Shown: positions 16,503 to 26,023 of the stretch, in pieces | Numbering within the stretch: the first letter of the stretch is position 1 | Layout: every line of letters begins with the position of its first letter | Source of the DNA: Photorhabdus australis DSM 17609 | GTDB taxonomy: Bacteria; Pseudomonadota; Gammaproteobacteria; Enterobacterales; Enterobacteriaceae | Assembly (NCBI RefSeq): GCF_000711895.1 | Contig: NZ_KL543987.1 | Span: 28,972-92,971, forward strand | Direction: 5' to 3' | Length of the DNA: 64,000 bases | Translations under genes and position numbers: made by a program | The notes under the pieces: generated by a model | What the model was told of the DNA's origin: nothing | The model's input: only the letters and a program-made list of their open reading frames with translations | Database searches by the model: none

Positions 16503-17218
16503 TGATGAGAGAAAAAACTATAGCTGCAATATTTGAGCATGTGAAATCAGAATATCCCAATGAGTGTTGTGGTGTTATTGCTCAAAAAGGCAGAATAGAA
16601 AAATATTTCCGTTGCCGTAACTTATCAAAAGAACCCGCGGAACATTTCGAGTTATCACCAGAAGATTATTCCCAAGCAGAAGATTGGGGAACAATAACCG
16701 CGATTGTTCATAGTCATTGTGGTGATGGTGTGACAACGCAACCAAGTGAATTGGATTATTTGCAGTGTGATGCTACCGGGCTTCTGTGGGTTATTGTTTC
16801 ATGGCCGGAGGGTGATATCAGAATGATAAAGCCGCGTGGTGACAGGCCATTAACAGGTCGTGCTTTTGTACTTGGTTATGCTGATTGTTGGTCATTAATT
16901 ATGGATTACTACAAGAAAGAACATGGTTTACTTCTGCATAATTACAGTGTTGATCGTTATTGGTGGGAAGAGGGCGAAAACCTCTATATGGAGAACTGGC
17001 AGAAAGAGGGCTTTATCGAGATCATGGATAGTCCACAAGATGACGACATAGTAATTATGCAAGTACAAGCTAATGTACCCAATCATGCGGGTATTCTTGT
17101 GAACAATGGAATGCTACTTCATCACTTATATGGACAGTTAAGCCAAATTATTCCGTATAGCGATTACTGGCGTGACAGAACAGTGAAAATAGTCAGACAT
17201 AAGGAATTGGTATGTTAA
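16499..17218 (+). CDS. Phage tail assembly protein K (JAMM + NlpC/P60)
   Basis: 239 residues with two domains. Residues 5-100 form a JAMM/MPN metallopeptidase-like domain: NECCGVI and AIVHSHCGDG followed by QPSELD. Residues 115-235 are an NlpC/P60 cysteine peptidase: catalytic Cys in GYADCWSLI, His in PNHAGILV. lambda gpK homologues have this architecture and act at the tail tip. Overlaps the I start (ATGTTAA). All catalytic residues appear present although the rest of the tail is not functional. Confidence 0.9.
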   Translation: MMMREKTIAAIFEHVKSEYPNECCGVIAQKGRIEKYFRCRNLSKEPAEHFELSPEDYSQAEDWGTITAIVHSHCGDGVTTQPSELDYLQCDATGLLWVIVSWPEGDIRMIKPRGDRPLTGRAFVLGYADCWSLIMDYYKKEHGLLLHNYSVDRYWWEEGENLYMENWQKEGFIEIMDSPQDDDIVIMQVQANVPNHAGILVNNGMLLHHLYGQLSQIIPYSDYWRDRTVKIVRHKELVC

Positions 17219-17811
17219 AAACAGTTCGGCTTTATGGCACGCTTGGAAAGCAATTTGGGCGTGAACATATAATTGCAATTGATTCACCGAAAGAAGCCAT
17301 AAAAGCCTTGTGCGTGCGTTGTGATGGATTTGAAAAGTTTTTAAATGAAGCTCATTTGAAAGGGCTTGAATTTGCCGTATTTAAAGGCAAGCGAAATATT
17401 AGCAATGAAGAGCTTCACTTAACAACCAGCGAAGAAATCCGTATTGCTCCGATCATAAAGGGGAATAAGCGCGGTGGGTTCTTTCAAACAATATTGGGAG
17501 TCGCACTTATTGGTGCTGCAATGCTAACGGGGCCGGCTGGGTGGGCTGCGGCGTTTACCGCAGCGGGAACGTGGGGAGGTGCACTTGCATTGGGTGGTGC
17601 GGCTATGGCGCTGGGTGGAGTTGTCCAAATGTTAGCTCCACAACCGCCAGGTTTATCAACGCGACAAGATGCGGACAATAAACCTTCTTATGCTTTTGGT
17701 GGTGTGGTTAACACCACAGCGCAAGGTAATCCCGCTCCTGTGTTATACGGAACCCGTGAGATTGGTGGGGCGATTATTTCAGCCGGGATATATACCGAAG
17801 ATCAACAGTAG
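17212..17811 (+). CDS. Phage tail assembly protein I
   Basis: 199 residues, the size of lambda gpI. The N-terminal ubiquitin-like part (VRLYGTLGKQFGREH) is followed by a Gly/Ala-rich hydrophobic stretch near 90-140 (IGAAMLTGPAGWAAAFTA) and the C-terminal NPAPVLYGTREIGGAIISAG, which is strongly conserved in the family. Its start overlaps the K stop. In lambda gene J follows directly, but here a moron cassette intervenes. Confidence 0.9.
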   Translation: MLKTVRLYGTLGKQFGREHIIAIDSPKEAIKALCVRCDGFEKFLNEAHLKGLEFAVFKGKRNISNEELHLTTSEEIRIAPIIKGNKRGGFFQTILGVALIGAAMLTGPAGWAAAFTAAGTWGGALALGGAAMALGGVVQMLAPQPPGLSTRQDADNKPSYAFGGVVNTTAQGNPAPVLYGTREIGGAIISAGIYTEDQQ

Positions 17812-18115
17812 TCAGCTGGCTAGGGATGGCCTAAATCTGAAACATTTTGATACACCATAGCACAATAAAAGCACAATTCGGGTTGTTAAATTTGTTGAAC
17901 TGGAGGTTCAATCAGACTAATATCGCTATGGTGATATCGCAATTTGCTAACAAGACCGGCAACCATGCCCATGAGGAAAAAGGGGGTATATTATATGATG
18001 AAAAGAATTATTTGTGATGAATTCGAATGGGTTTGATCTTCAACCAAAACATACAAGTAATGAACGGGTTAAGTGAAAAGCGGAGCAAAGCCTCCGCTTT
18101 TTTAAGGGTGATGAC
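17812..18115. other. Non-coding junction before the moron, with terminator
   Basis: About 300 bp without a supportable gene. An intrinsic terminator lies at 18077-18103: AAAGCGGAG pairs with CTCCGCTTT around CAAAGC and ends in a T run. It separates the tail operon from the DUF4760 gene. Confidence 0.65.
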
Positions 18116-18649
18116 ATGGCAGCAGAAAGTTCGATTATTCTTAGTGAAAATTGGCAATATGCAACGGCTATCGCTCAAATAGTCAGTGCGTTTGCAGTAA
18201 CTATCGGTGTAATTGTTGCTATATGTGCTATAACAAGTAACTCAAAAACAGCTAGAAAGTCACAGACGGCTATTTTTCTTTCTGAAAGCAGAAGTGATTT
18301 TGGTTTTTGGGATGGCCACAAGGTCATCAGGAAGATCCATGAGTCAGGTAGGTCCTTTAGGTCTTATGTCTATGACGAAGATCTAACAGAAGAGGGTACA
18401 GAAGACAGAAGGCAAATTCACTACTTTCTTAACTTCTTTGAAAGGGTCTCAGTTAACGTAAAAAATAACATTTATGATGAATGTATGTTAAAGGAAGTGC
18501 TATATAGCACGGCAGTTAAAAACTTTGAGATAGTAGAACCTTTCATAAAAGCTTTGAGGGAGAAATTTAATAGCCAAACTTATTACCAAGAATATGAGTG
18601 GCTTGCAAAAAGGTGGCAAACAGATCCATTGAAAATCAATAAAAAATAA
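18116..18649 (+). CDS. DUF4760-like membrane protein (prophage moron)
   Basis: 177 residues. One membrane segment is predicted at about 20-41 (IAQIVSAFAVTIGVIVAICA), followed by a cytoplasmic domain (SQTAIFLSESRSDFGFWDGH, IHYFLNFFERVSVNVKNNIY) that resembles DUF4760. The gene stands between I and J with terminators on both sides, the typical layout of a moron expressed from a lysogen. Function unknown; phage-exclusion or host-fitness roles are common for morons in this position but are not shown here. Confidence 0.65.
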   Translation: MAAESSIILSENWQYATAIAQIVSAFAVTIGVIVAICAITSNSKTARKSQTAIFLSESRSDFGFWDGHKVIRKIHESGRSFRSYVYDEDLTEEGTEDRRQIHYFLNFFERVSVNVKNNIYDECMLKEVLYSTAVKNFEIVEPFIKALREKFNSQTYYQEYEWLAKRWQTDPLKINKK

Positions 18650-18654
18650 AATAG

Positions 18655-18706
18655 ACCCGCTTACATTGCGGGTTTTTTCATATATGCCGCTTAATTGCGG
18701 TTTTTT
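18655..18706 (+). terminator. Tandem terminators after the moron
   Basis: ACCCGC-TTACATT-GCGGGT followed by six T's (18655-18679), then CCGC-TTAATT-GCGG followed by six T's (18687-18706). The second unit is identical to that at 15374-15387. Confidence 0.75.
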
Positions 18707-18733
18707 ATTTAATCAGCCTCGCGATTTTGATCT

Positions 18734-18755
18734 GACCCCATAAAGTTGGACGATT
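18734..18755. repeat. IS3-type end-like sequence at the 5' edge of J
   Basis: TGACCCCATAAAGTTGGAC resembles the terminal repeat of some IS3-family elements. It sits exactly where the J gene start codon should be, and the J reading frame resumes without its ATG a few bases later. This suggests an imprecisely lost or recombined IS. Only one end is visible. Confidence 0.35.
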
Positions 18756-18765
18756 AATTCAGGGG

Positions 18766-20418
18766 CGAAAGGGCGGTGGTGGCAAAGGGCACACGCCTGT
18801 TGAATCACCAGATAACTTGCTATCCACATCTACAGCAAAAATATTACTTGCAGTTAGCAATGGTGAGATAGCGAGTGGTTTGGATGATACAAGGATATTT
18901 TTAGATGGAACGCCGATAGGAAACAGTGATGGATCAAGAAATTTCGAGGGTGTTACATGGGAGTTTCGCCCGGGTAGTCAGCATCAAGAATATATCAAGG
19001 GAATGCCGAGTGTTGATAATGAAATCAATATAGGAATGGAACTTAAAAGTGATCAGCCGTGGATACGCTCTATTAGTAACACTCAGCTCTCAGCGGTGCG
19101 TGTCAGGTTTTCCGTTCCGCAATTATTGCAGCAGCGTGATAATGGAGATACAACGGGTTATCGCATTGAATATGCAGTAGATTTAAACACTGATGGCGCG
19201 GGATTTAACCAGGTAGTTAAAGCGGCATTCGATGGAAAAACAACATCAACTTATGAGCGCTCACATCGTATTGATTTACCCAGTGCGACAACTGGCTGGC
19301 AAATCCGTGTACGTAGACTAACGCCGAATAAAAATTCAGGTCGATATGCTGATAAAGTTAATATTCAAGCAATAGCTGAAGTTATTGACGTGAAATTACG
19401 TTATCCCAATACCGCACTTTTATTCGTTACATTTAATGCCGAACAATTTAATAATCGAATTCCCAAAATTAGTGTCCTGTCAAAAGGATTATTAATTAAA
19501 GTTCCATCAAACTATGATCCGGCTAATCGCATGTATTCTGGAATGTGGGATGGTACATTTAAATTAGCGCACAGTAGCAACCCAGCCTGGGTTTTTTATG
19601 ACCTCTTATTAAGTAAGTTATACGGGCTTGGTGACAGACTGGATGCGAGCCATGTCGATAAGTGGGAATTATATAGAATCGCTCAATATTGCGATCAGTT
19701 AGTTCCAGATGGGCGTGGTGGAGAAGGAAAAGAGCCACGTTTTATGTGTGATGTATATATACAAGCACAAAATGAGGCTTATACAGTATTACGTGATTTA
19801 GCCGCTATTTTCCGCGGAATGACGTATTGGTCAGATAATAAAATTGTTGCAGTTGCTGACATGCCGCGTGATGTTAGTCGTATTTTTGCTAATGCTTCTG
19901 TAGTCAATGGAAAGTTTAACTACGGTGGTAGCAGTCAACGTAATCGCTACACCCAAGCATTAGTATCATATAGTGATCCTGGTAATCACTATAATGACGT
20001 AATCGAAGTTATTTCCGATAATAAATTGGTTCGTCGTTACGGTATTAATCAGATTGAAATAACGGCCATTGGGTGTACGCGGCAGAGTGAAACTAATCGG
20101 CGTGGGAGATGGGCTTTGTTAACTAATGCAAGTGATAGAACTGCATCATTTGCAACTGGGTTAGAGGGTAAAATACCGCTGCCTGGCGATATTATTGGCA
20201 TTATTGATAGAGATCGGGCTGGCAGGGTGATTGGTGGCCGTATTGGTGCTGTATCAGGTCGTAACATTACTCTAGACAGAATTGCTGATGCTAAGGCGGG
20301 TGATCGACTGTCAGTTAATTTGTCATCCGGCAAATCAGAAGCAAGAACGGTACAAGCAGTTAACGGCAAAGTCGTTACTGTCACTACAGCATATTCGGAA
20401 ATGCTACATTCACTGTAA
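18766..20418 (+). pseudogene. Phage host specificity protein J, N-terminal part
   Basis: The frame starts without an ATG in KGGGGKGHTPVESPDNLLST, the conserved J N-terminus, and runs 550 codons through the central tail-tip region (FEGVTWEFRPGSQHQEYIKG, WVFYDLLLSKLYGLGDRLD, IEITAIGCTRQSETNRRGRW, GDIIGIIDRDRAGRVIGG). lambda J homologues are about 1100-1200 residues. The frame ends early at TAA 20418 in a short out-of-frame tail (SEMLHSL), and the C-terminal part continues in another frame at 20400. The first in-frame start is TTG 18817. J determines receptor binding, so this copy cannot make a working tail tip. Confidence 0.85.
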
Positions 20419-21094
20419 CAGAGACCAGTGCACTTGCAGAGAAGCTTAGCCTTGTTACAGCAAAAGTCGGTGAAAACTCCGCAGCTATTGAAGAGAAAGC
20501 AACAACAATTTTTAACATGAAAGGCGATGGTTCAGCAACGTGGAGCGTAAAAGCTGGCGTTAACTATAACGGTCAGTATTACGGCGCAGGCATGGTAATT
20601 GGTGCGCAAGTTAAGAACGGGAAAGTCAGTACAAATATTGGCTTTAATGCTGAAACATTCGGTGTTTTTAATCCAACGAATAACAAGCTTGAGTCTGTCT
20701 TCTTCATCAGGAACGGGCAAGTGTTCATTAAAGAAGCATTTCTGGGTACCGCTGTTATTGATGGCGCGAAAATTAAAAATGGCTCTATCACAATGGCGAA
20801 AATTGGCGACGTTATTCAGTCTGATAATTGGCCGTTGGGCGGCTGGCGGTTACCAAAAAACGGGGCATTTGAAATGCGAAGCGCATCAAATGGCGCGCGG
20901 ATTATGCTTGATAATACTGGTTTGGCTGTTTATGACGCAAGTAACATACTCAGAGTAAAAGTCGGGAGAAGGACATGGGTGATATGGGGATTTATGTTAA
21001 TCCAACGGACGGCGGAAAAGGTTTTTTCTTATCAGATGATAACGCGAGTGTTATTTCGTTTGTAACGAGACTAAGATTCTCGCAATATAATTAA
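20400..21094 (+). pseudogene. Phage host specificity protein J, C-terminal part
   Basis: This reads NATFTVTETSALAEKLSLVT and AKVGENSAAIEEKATTIFNM, then GVNYNGQYYGAGMVIGAQVK, DGAKIKNGSITMAKIGDVIQ and GGWRLPKNGAFEMRSASNGA. These are the DUF1983-type and terminal blocks of J. The fibronectin-like middle of J between the two fragments is missing, and the join is out of frame. A second frameshift near 20965 moves the end into NPTDGGKGFFLSDDNASVI. IS982 abuts the end. Confidence 0.8.
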
Positions 21095-22084
21095 CCCGAA
21101 TTCTGCTTAAGCTGTCATTGAAAACTCTTCTTCTGAGTAGAAAACTTTCAGTGATGGCTTCTTCAATTTAAGGCAGTAAGCAATCAATCCACCTAAAACG
21201 CACAACAGAAAGCCTTTTATACTTCGGTGGCGGGAATGCTCTATTTGAGAAATAGTTTTTAATTGCCCATTAATCGTTTCAATGATAAAACGCTTTGATA
21301 ACATTATCTTATCCCACTCAGCTTGCAGGTGAGCTTTCATATTTCGGCGCTTTTGGGTGATGAAAGTGAGTCCCGCTTTAGCTAAGTCGTCAGCCAATTC
21401 CTGACTGAGATAACCTTTATCGCCGTACAGAGAACCCGTTAATTCTGCTGTTAACTCGCGAACAGGTTCCCGATCATCTACATTACTGGCAGTGACTTTA
21501 AGCGCCAAAATTTCTCCCTGATGATTGACAACCCGGTGTAATTTGAAACCGTAAAACCATCCCATTGAATTTTTTCCGCGCTTGGCTATCCCCACAAAGA
21601 CCTGATGTCGAGGAATGCGAATGTTATGGCAGACACTCAAACAGGTGGAATCAATAAAAGCAATGCCTGTGGGTTTTCCTTTTAATTGCGTCAGATAGCT
21701 GGATAGTGGCACCAAAACGGAAGGGGCCACACTGACAAAACGGGGATAGCTGAGTAAGGTGGGAAAATCGTTGTGGTGATATTTCCAAATATGTTCTAAA
21801 TAAAAATGTTTAAAATCCCGGTAATGCGACCGATGAAAAAGGATCAAAATGGTCATGATTTCACTGGGAGACATGTGACCTTGTCGGCGGCGTAAACGAT
21901 GCCCGCTATCGAGACAAAATTGTTCCCATTGAGGGATGAAAAAACGGCAAAAATCATCGACATCACAGAAAATTTCAACTAAGTTGTCCATAGCCTGTTC
22001 CACCTCGGAGCTGTTTTTGGGTCTGCACCAAAACTTTGCTCCTGGAACAGGCTTCTCGTCAATTTCTTATCCAGAATTCGGGTT
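21093..22084 (-). mobile_element. IS982-family insertion sequence, complete
   Basis: Inverted ends AACCCGAATTCTGCTTAAG (21093) and, reverse complemented, AACCCGAATTCTGGATAAG (22084) bound a single transposase gene. The length of 992 bp is normal for IS982. I could not see a clean target duplication, so insertion may have been followed by deletion of flanking prophage DNA. Confidence 0.85.
21107..21991 (-). CDS. IS982-family transposase
   Basis: 294 residues from ATG 21991 (MDNLVEIFCDVDDFCRF); a GTG 12 nt upstream is an alternative. The N-terminal helical part contains HMSPSEIMTILILFHRSHYR. DDE-type segments are GIAFIDSTCLSVC (first D), GSLYGDKGYLSQEL (second D) and RFIIETINGQLK (E). The frame is intact and full length. 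It is probably active and multi-copy in this genome, though only one copy is in the window. Confidence 0.9.
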   Translation of the reverse strand: MDNLVEIFCDVDDFCRFFIPQWEQFCLDSGHRLRRRQGHMSPSEIMTILILFHRSHYRDFKHFYLEHIWKYHHNDFPTLLSYPRFVSVAPSVLVPLSSYLTQLKGKPTGIAFIDSTCLSVCHNIRIPRHQVFVGIAKRGKNSMGWFYGFKLHRVVNHQGEILALKVTASNVDDREPVRELTAELTGSLYGDKGYLSQELADDLAKAGLTFITQKRRNMKAHLQAEWDKIMLSKRFIIETINGQLKTISQIEHSRHRSIKGFLLCVLGGLIAYCLKLKKPSLKVFYSEEEFSMTA

Positions 22085-22284
22085 GATTAGACCAAATGAA
22101 TAAAAAATCATAAAAAGCACATTATGATTCGTTCAGATGTGTTTTTTTATGTGAAAAATATTTTTCTGATGATGTTTTGAGGGGGAAGAGATTGTCTGAA
22201 ATAGATAATGTATATTTACACAGTGGTGCCAAGGTGCCGCCATTTTGCCGCCACTTCACCATTTTCATGTCATCACAGAAATCA

Positions 22285-22316
22285 AAAAAGCCACCTTTCG
22301 GTGGCCTTTTCTTTTT
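22285..22316 (+). terminator. Intrinsic terminator near the island boundary
   Basis: GCCACC-TTTC-GGTGGC flanked by A's before and a T-rich tract after, about 30 bp before the att repeat. Probably the end of prophage transcription. Confidence 0.75.
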
Positions 22317-22346
22317 CCTAACTCACTGTTTTACAGCAAGTTTTTA

Positions 22347-22366
22347 TTTGGTGCCAGGGCGGGACT
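22347..22366. repeat. att-like copy of the tRNA-Leu 3' end (island left edge)
   Basis: TTTGGTGCCAGGGCGGGACT matches the 3' end of tRNA-Leu at 33092-33112 except for one missing C. With the P4-type integrase next to that tRNA, this marks the distal attachment site of a 10.7-kb island. Beyond it (to the left) lies prophage DNA. Confidence 0.85.
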
Positions 22367-22422
22367 AGTAAATGAAAGTAATTAATTGAATATATTAAAA
22401 TTATTTTTGTAATTTATTTTTA

Positions 22423-22441
22423 TGCCCCTATTAATGCCCCT
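22423..22441. promoter_or_regulatory. Paired TGCCCCT motifs, integrase arm-type site candidate
   Basis: TGCCCCT occurs twice with a 12-bp period. The same pair with the same spacing occurs at 32961-32979 at the other end of the island, and an inverted single copy at 32933-32939. Direct repeats inside both ends of an integrase island are what arm-binding sites look like. Confidence 0.6.
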
Positions 22442-22776
22442 CGTTTGTTTGTGCTTGTTTATTTATCTAACTAGTTGATTTAATAAAAATCATGACTATA
22501 CATACAGGCTATATATATGGTAAAGCTTAATCTTTAATGCTCAATCACAGGATACCTATTAATGCTTATGAGAGCATTATTCACCTGTATCAATGAACAG
22601 CATAAACACGTTGGTATCATGTGGCACATAAATAACATTCAGAAAATAATTTTAAGATGCAAATCACAATATTTTAAATACCAATAAGGTTGGATTTATT
22701 TTTTTGTTGCTTTCCCATTGAAAATTAAAAGAGTCTGCCCAATATGACAATCGTTCACAACAAATGCGGAGCTACA
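22442..22776. other. Upstream region of the CBASS operon
   Basis: About 330 bp, AT-rich, no gene supportable. It must contain the CBASS promoter. A GGAG lies 5 nt before the chosen CD-NTase start. Confidence 0.4.
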
Positions 22777-23820
22777 ATGAGTATTCAAAGCAAGTTTAAT
22801 ACATTCCATAAAGCAATCAAGTTAGGTCGTAAGGATCCAGAATATAAAAATGCTCGTTCAAAGGATGATAGTATCACAGAAGATATTAAAGCTCGTTTTA
22901 AGGAAGACGGTTATCCTATCATCGAAGATTTCATTCAGGGATCACTAGCAACTCATACTGCTATTAAAGAAAAAGGCCAGGATTTCGATATAGATCGAGC
23001 AATAGTCATCGAAGTAAGTTTGGCTCCTGATAACCCAATCATACCGAAGGAAGCTGTACTAGAAGTGCTAGAAAACAGGAAATTTAAGAATGCAAAAATT
23101 AAAAAGCCTTGTGTGACAGCTGATTATAAAACAGAAAACTTGCATATCGATATACCTGTTTATCGTCGATATGAAAATGAGCAGTATGAACTTGCTATTG
23201 GTAAGAGGCATTCCGATGAAAACAATAGGGAATGGTCCACAGCAGCACCTCATGAATTAATCGACTGGATTAATCGTTCCGACAAATATGGATTTTATGA
23301 ATCTGAAAAAATTGCTCAGTACCGCCGTATTGTTCGTTATTTGAAGCGCTGGAGAAATTTCAAATTTAAAGAAGAAGTACGTCAGAAAATTTTCTCCATT
23401 GGTATCGCAGTGATGGTGAAGGAACAATTTCAATCTTCAGTCAATACGGAGGGTTTTCCTGATGATTTATTAGCACTTAGGACAACGTTATATGGCATAT
23501 TAAATTGTGGTGGCTATTTCACCGAAGTGGAGGAGGATATATATAAAGTCAAAGTATTACTGCCAGTCAGTCCTCGGCGAGATATTTTTTATAAAAGCAG
23601 TACTAATACTGGAACACAATTCCGTAACAAACTGAGATCACTACTGAATATTCTTGATAAAACTGCAAATGAAGAAAATGAATCAAAACAGTGTGATCTG
23701 CTTCGTAGTGTATTTGGCGAAGACTTTCCAGAATCTACATCCTCAAATTCTACAGGATCTTCGAGTGCAAAAACTGTTTTTGCAACCGCTGGAGCGGTAG
23801 GGACATCACAAGGCGCATGA
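22777..23820 (+). CDS. CBASS CD-NTase (cGAS/DncV-like cyclase)
   Basis: 347 residues from ATG 22777, chosen because GGAG lies 5 nt upstream; an in-frame ATG 33 nt earlier has no ribosome site. The nucleotidyltransferase core is plain: GSLATHTAIK near residues 55-64, the metal-binding DFDID at 69-73, and the third Asp in NLHIDIPVY near 125. It makes a cyclic oligonucleotide on phage infection to activate the effector. The C-terminus is a Ser/Thr/Gly-rich flexible tail ending SQGA, the kind of end that Cap2 conjugates to a target. A 4-nt overlap with cap2 shows tight coupling. The clade and product are not certain; a SAVED effector suggests a cyclic trinucleotide. Confidence 0.88.
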   Translation: MSIQSKFNTFHKAIKLGRKDPEYKNARSKDDSITEDIKARFKEDGYPIIEDFIQGSLATHTAIKEKGQDFDIDRAIVIEVSLAPDNPIIPKEAVLEVLENRKFKNAKIKKPCVTADYKTENLHIDIPVYRRYENEQYELAIGKRHSDENNREWSTAAPHELIDWINRSDKYGFYESEKIAQYRRIVRYLKRWRNFKFKEEVRQKIFSIGIAVMVKEQFQSSVNTEGFPDDLLALRTTLYGILNCGGYFTEVEEDIYKVKVLLPVSPRRDIFYKSSTNTGTQFRNKLRSLLNILDKTANEENESKQCDLLRSVFGEDFPESTSSNSTGSSSAKTVFATAGAVGTSQGA

Positions 23821-25553
23821 ACTACTCATTTATTAAGGAATGTTTAACTAACTGCGGGTACTGTGTATCCGCAGTTGCTTACAACTCCGATGAAATCAAT
23901 GCACTTAAAGTTGAGCAAAAAATAGGGGATCATAAGGTAGAGTTACTCCATTTTTATGTGAGGGAGCTTTATCAAATGCCAGAATTCTTGCTCAACAAAC
24001 CTTCACATTTTGATCGATTAGCCCATACTACTGTTTTTCATGATGTTAATCTTGCAACTATCTGTGTCAATGTGCCAGATTCTGTGTCTGTGAATTATGA
24101 AAAACCTGAGTTGGCTTTTATCGAATCTCTTAATAGGCATATTAGATTATTAACACGTGCGTTAATGGAACCTGAATGGAATAAACAAGAATTACTGAGA
24201 GAATTTCAGGCTGGTTGGCTGAGTATTATTGGCAATACAGAAAGTAATTTCATATGCCTATCTGAAAGTAGTGAATTAGAAATACTAAAAGTTTTAAAGC
24301 CGCGGGCGGGAGTCCAAATGGGGCTTGCTACATACTATTTGGGACATCCGGTAAATTGGTCTTCAGAGAATACAATTTCTTTGCTTGCTAACCAATTGAA
24401 AAAAAGGAATCAGGCAGATGGATTGGGTTATATCATACCACTGAATGAACTTATACCAGCTCCATGGACGGAAAATGAACTTGGTGAATGGTACTTATCA
24501 GTGTTGTCATCCTTACATGCAGATGTTTTGTTCAAACTCAAAAATCAATATAGACAACAGCGTGTCCGTGAAATTTGGGTTATTTTTAATGGTCATACCT
24601 CATCAGGAAGAACATGGTTTGGAATTCATTTTTCCCTAAAAAGTTCTGTCAATGGAAAAAAACATTTACCTTTGACTGGTGCTAATTTGCAGGATTGGAA
24701 ACTTAAAGCAATAAAAGTTTCGTTATTTAACAAAGAGAGACTTATGCCCCGAAGTGGGGCTGAGCAACGCCTACAAGACAAAAAAGTGCTATTAGTAGGG
24801 TGTGGATCTGTAGGGGGGGATATCGCTGATAAACTTGCAGCATCAGGTCTTGGTCATATCACATTATGTGATATAGATTATTTTACTTTGGAAAACTTAT
24901 ATCGACATATTCTACCAATTAATTTTGTATCTTATCTTAAAGTTAGTTCATTGTCGGCAAGTCTGACTCACAAATATCCTTGGTTAAGTATCAATGCGAA
25001 AAACTTAACGCTATTACAATTGAGATCACGAGATTTTCTTACGAAATATGATCTCATTATAATCGCAATCGGTTCACCAACACATGAGCGACTTTTCCAT
25101 GATTACTTGTTAAAAGAAAAAATTAAGGTACCGATGATTAACTCATGGGTTGAAGGTTACGGAATCGGAGGACATGCTACATTAGATATACCGAGTAAAC
25201 TTGGTTGTCTACGTTGTGCATATGTAAACCCAAAAGATCTTTCAAGAGGGCTTGCATCTAATCTTAACTTTTTAAAGCATAACCAAGATATAACAAAAAA
25301 TCACGCCGGTTGTGGTGATGCTTTTCTACCCTATACATATATAGCCTCAACACAAACATCATTAATTGCTGCGGATTTGGCAGTTAAATATCTACTGGAA
25401 AGAGTGAACGAATCTTCAAAAGTGAGCTGGAAAGGACAAGCTGATGAGGCTATTGATAATGGCTTCTTAGTTAGTGATAGGTATTATGCTTTTACGCGCT
25501 CGCTTGAAATTTTATCGTTATATAACAATGAATGCGATATTTGCAATGGATGA
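23817..25553 (+). CDS. cap2: CBASS Cap2, E2-E1 ubiquitin-transfer-like fusion
   Basis: 578 residues, full length. The N-terminal half is E2-like with a candidate active Cys in LATICVNVP near 82. The C-terminal half is an E1/ThiF-like adenylation domain: VLLVGCGSVGGDIADKLA near 325-342 (nucleotide loop), LCDID, and the catalytic Cys in HAGCGDAFLPY near 499. CLRC near 464 and CDIC at the C-terminus may bind zinc. In type II CBASS, Cap2 joins the CD-NTase C-terminus to a target and primes signal synthesis. It overlaps both neighbours. Confidence 0.9.
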   Translation: MNYSFIKECLTNCGYCVSAVAYNSDEINALKVEQKIGDHKVELLHFYVRELYQMPEFLLNKPSHFDRLAHTTVFHDVNLATICVNVPDSVSVNYEKPELAFIESLNRHIRLLTRALMEPEWNKQELLREFQAGWLSIIGNTESNFICLSESSELEILKVLKPRAGVQMGLATYYLGHPVNWSSENTISLLANQLKKRNQADGLGYIIPLNELIPAPWTENELGEWYLSVLSSLHADVLFKLKNQYRQQRVREIWVIFNGHTSSGRTWFGIHFSLKSSVNGKKHLPLTGANLQDWKLKAIKVSLFNKERLMPRSGAEQRLQDKKVLLVGCGSVGGDIADKLAASGLGHITLCDIDYFTLENLYRHILPINFVSYLKVSSLSASLTHKYPWLSINAKNLTLLQLRSRDFLTKYDLIIIAIGSPTHERLFHDYLLKEKIKVPMINSWVEGYGIGGHATLDIPSKLGCLRCAYVNPKDLSRGLASNLNFLKHNQDITKNHAGCGDAFLPYTYIASTQTSLIAADLAVKYLLERVNESSKVSWKGQADEAIDNGFLVSDRYYAFTRSLEILSLYNNECDICNG

Positions 25554-26013
25554 TTTATCAATTGAAGTGGTTTCTTCTGAGCTTCAGGTACTTATTCCGA
25601 AAGGAGTGATAAGTATGTGGGAGAAGTATCGACAAATAGACCCAGATGCTCATGAAGCTTTCGGGGTGTTGATAGGTTCTAAGTGTATTGATTTTGCTTA
25701 CTATCATATATCAGAAATCACTGAACCAAGGGAACAAGATATCCACTCAAGAAGGGGCTTCACTTTGAAAGATCCAGGACATCAGGCGATTGTTAATGCG
25801 TTATTTGAGAGTTCCGGTGGTCAGCTTGTTTATCTTGGTACGTGGCATACACATCCAGAACCTAACCCCCACGCCTCGTCGGTTGATATCAAAGACTGGA
25901 AAGCATGCTTAAAGCGTAATAAAGATCGCCTGCTTTTTTTTATAATAGTAGGTACTGAAAAAAAAGCACTTTATTATTTTGATGGGGAAATTTTTAACCG
26001 ATACGAGTTTTGA
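25549..26013 (+). CDS. cap3: CBASS Cap3, JAMM/JAB deconjugating peptidase
   Basis: 154 residues from the ATG in ATGGATGA, which overlaps the cap2 stop; an in-frame ATG at 25528 is possible. The JAMM motif is complete: Glu in DAHEAFGVLIG, then GTWHTHPEPNPHASSVDIKD, which fits HxHx(7)Sx(2)D. Cap3 removes the CD-NTase from its conjugates and so opposes Cap2. It is followed after 10 bp by the effector gene, whose ribosome site overlaps the cap3 stop. Confidence 0.9.
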   Translation, partial: DDLSIEVVSSELQVLIPKGVISMWEKYRQIDPDAHEAFGVLIGSKCIDFAYYHISEITEPREQDIHSRRGFTLKDPGHQAIVNALFESSGGQLVYLGTWHTHPEPNPHASSVDIKDWKACLKRNKDRLLFFIIVGTEKKALYYFDGEIFNRYEF

Positions 26014-26023
26014 GGTTATTACG

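Noticed and set aside
20049-20384. 111-aa minus-strand ORF
   Set aside because: Antisense of the J gene, which has clear host-specificity protein blocks on the plus strand.
21083-22094. Target-site duplication for IS982
   Set aside because: The flanks (TATAATT on the left, GATTAGA on the right) do not give a convincing duplication; deletion after insertion is likely.
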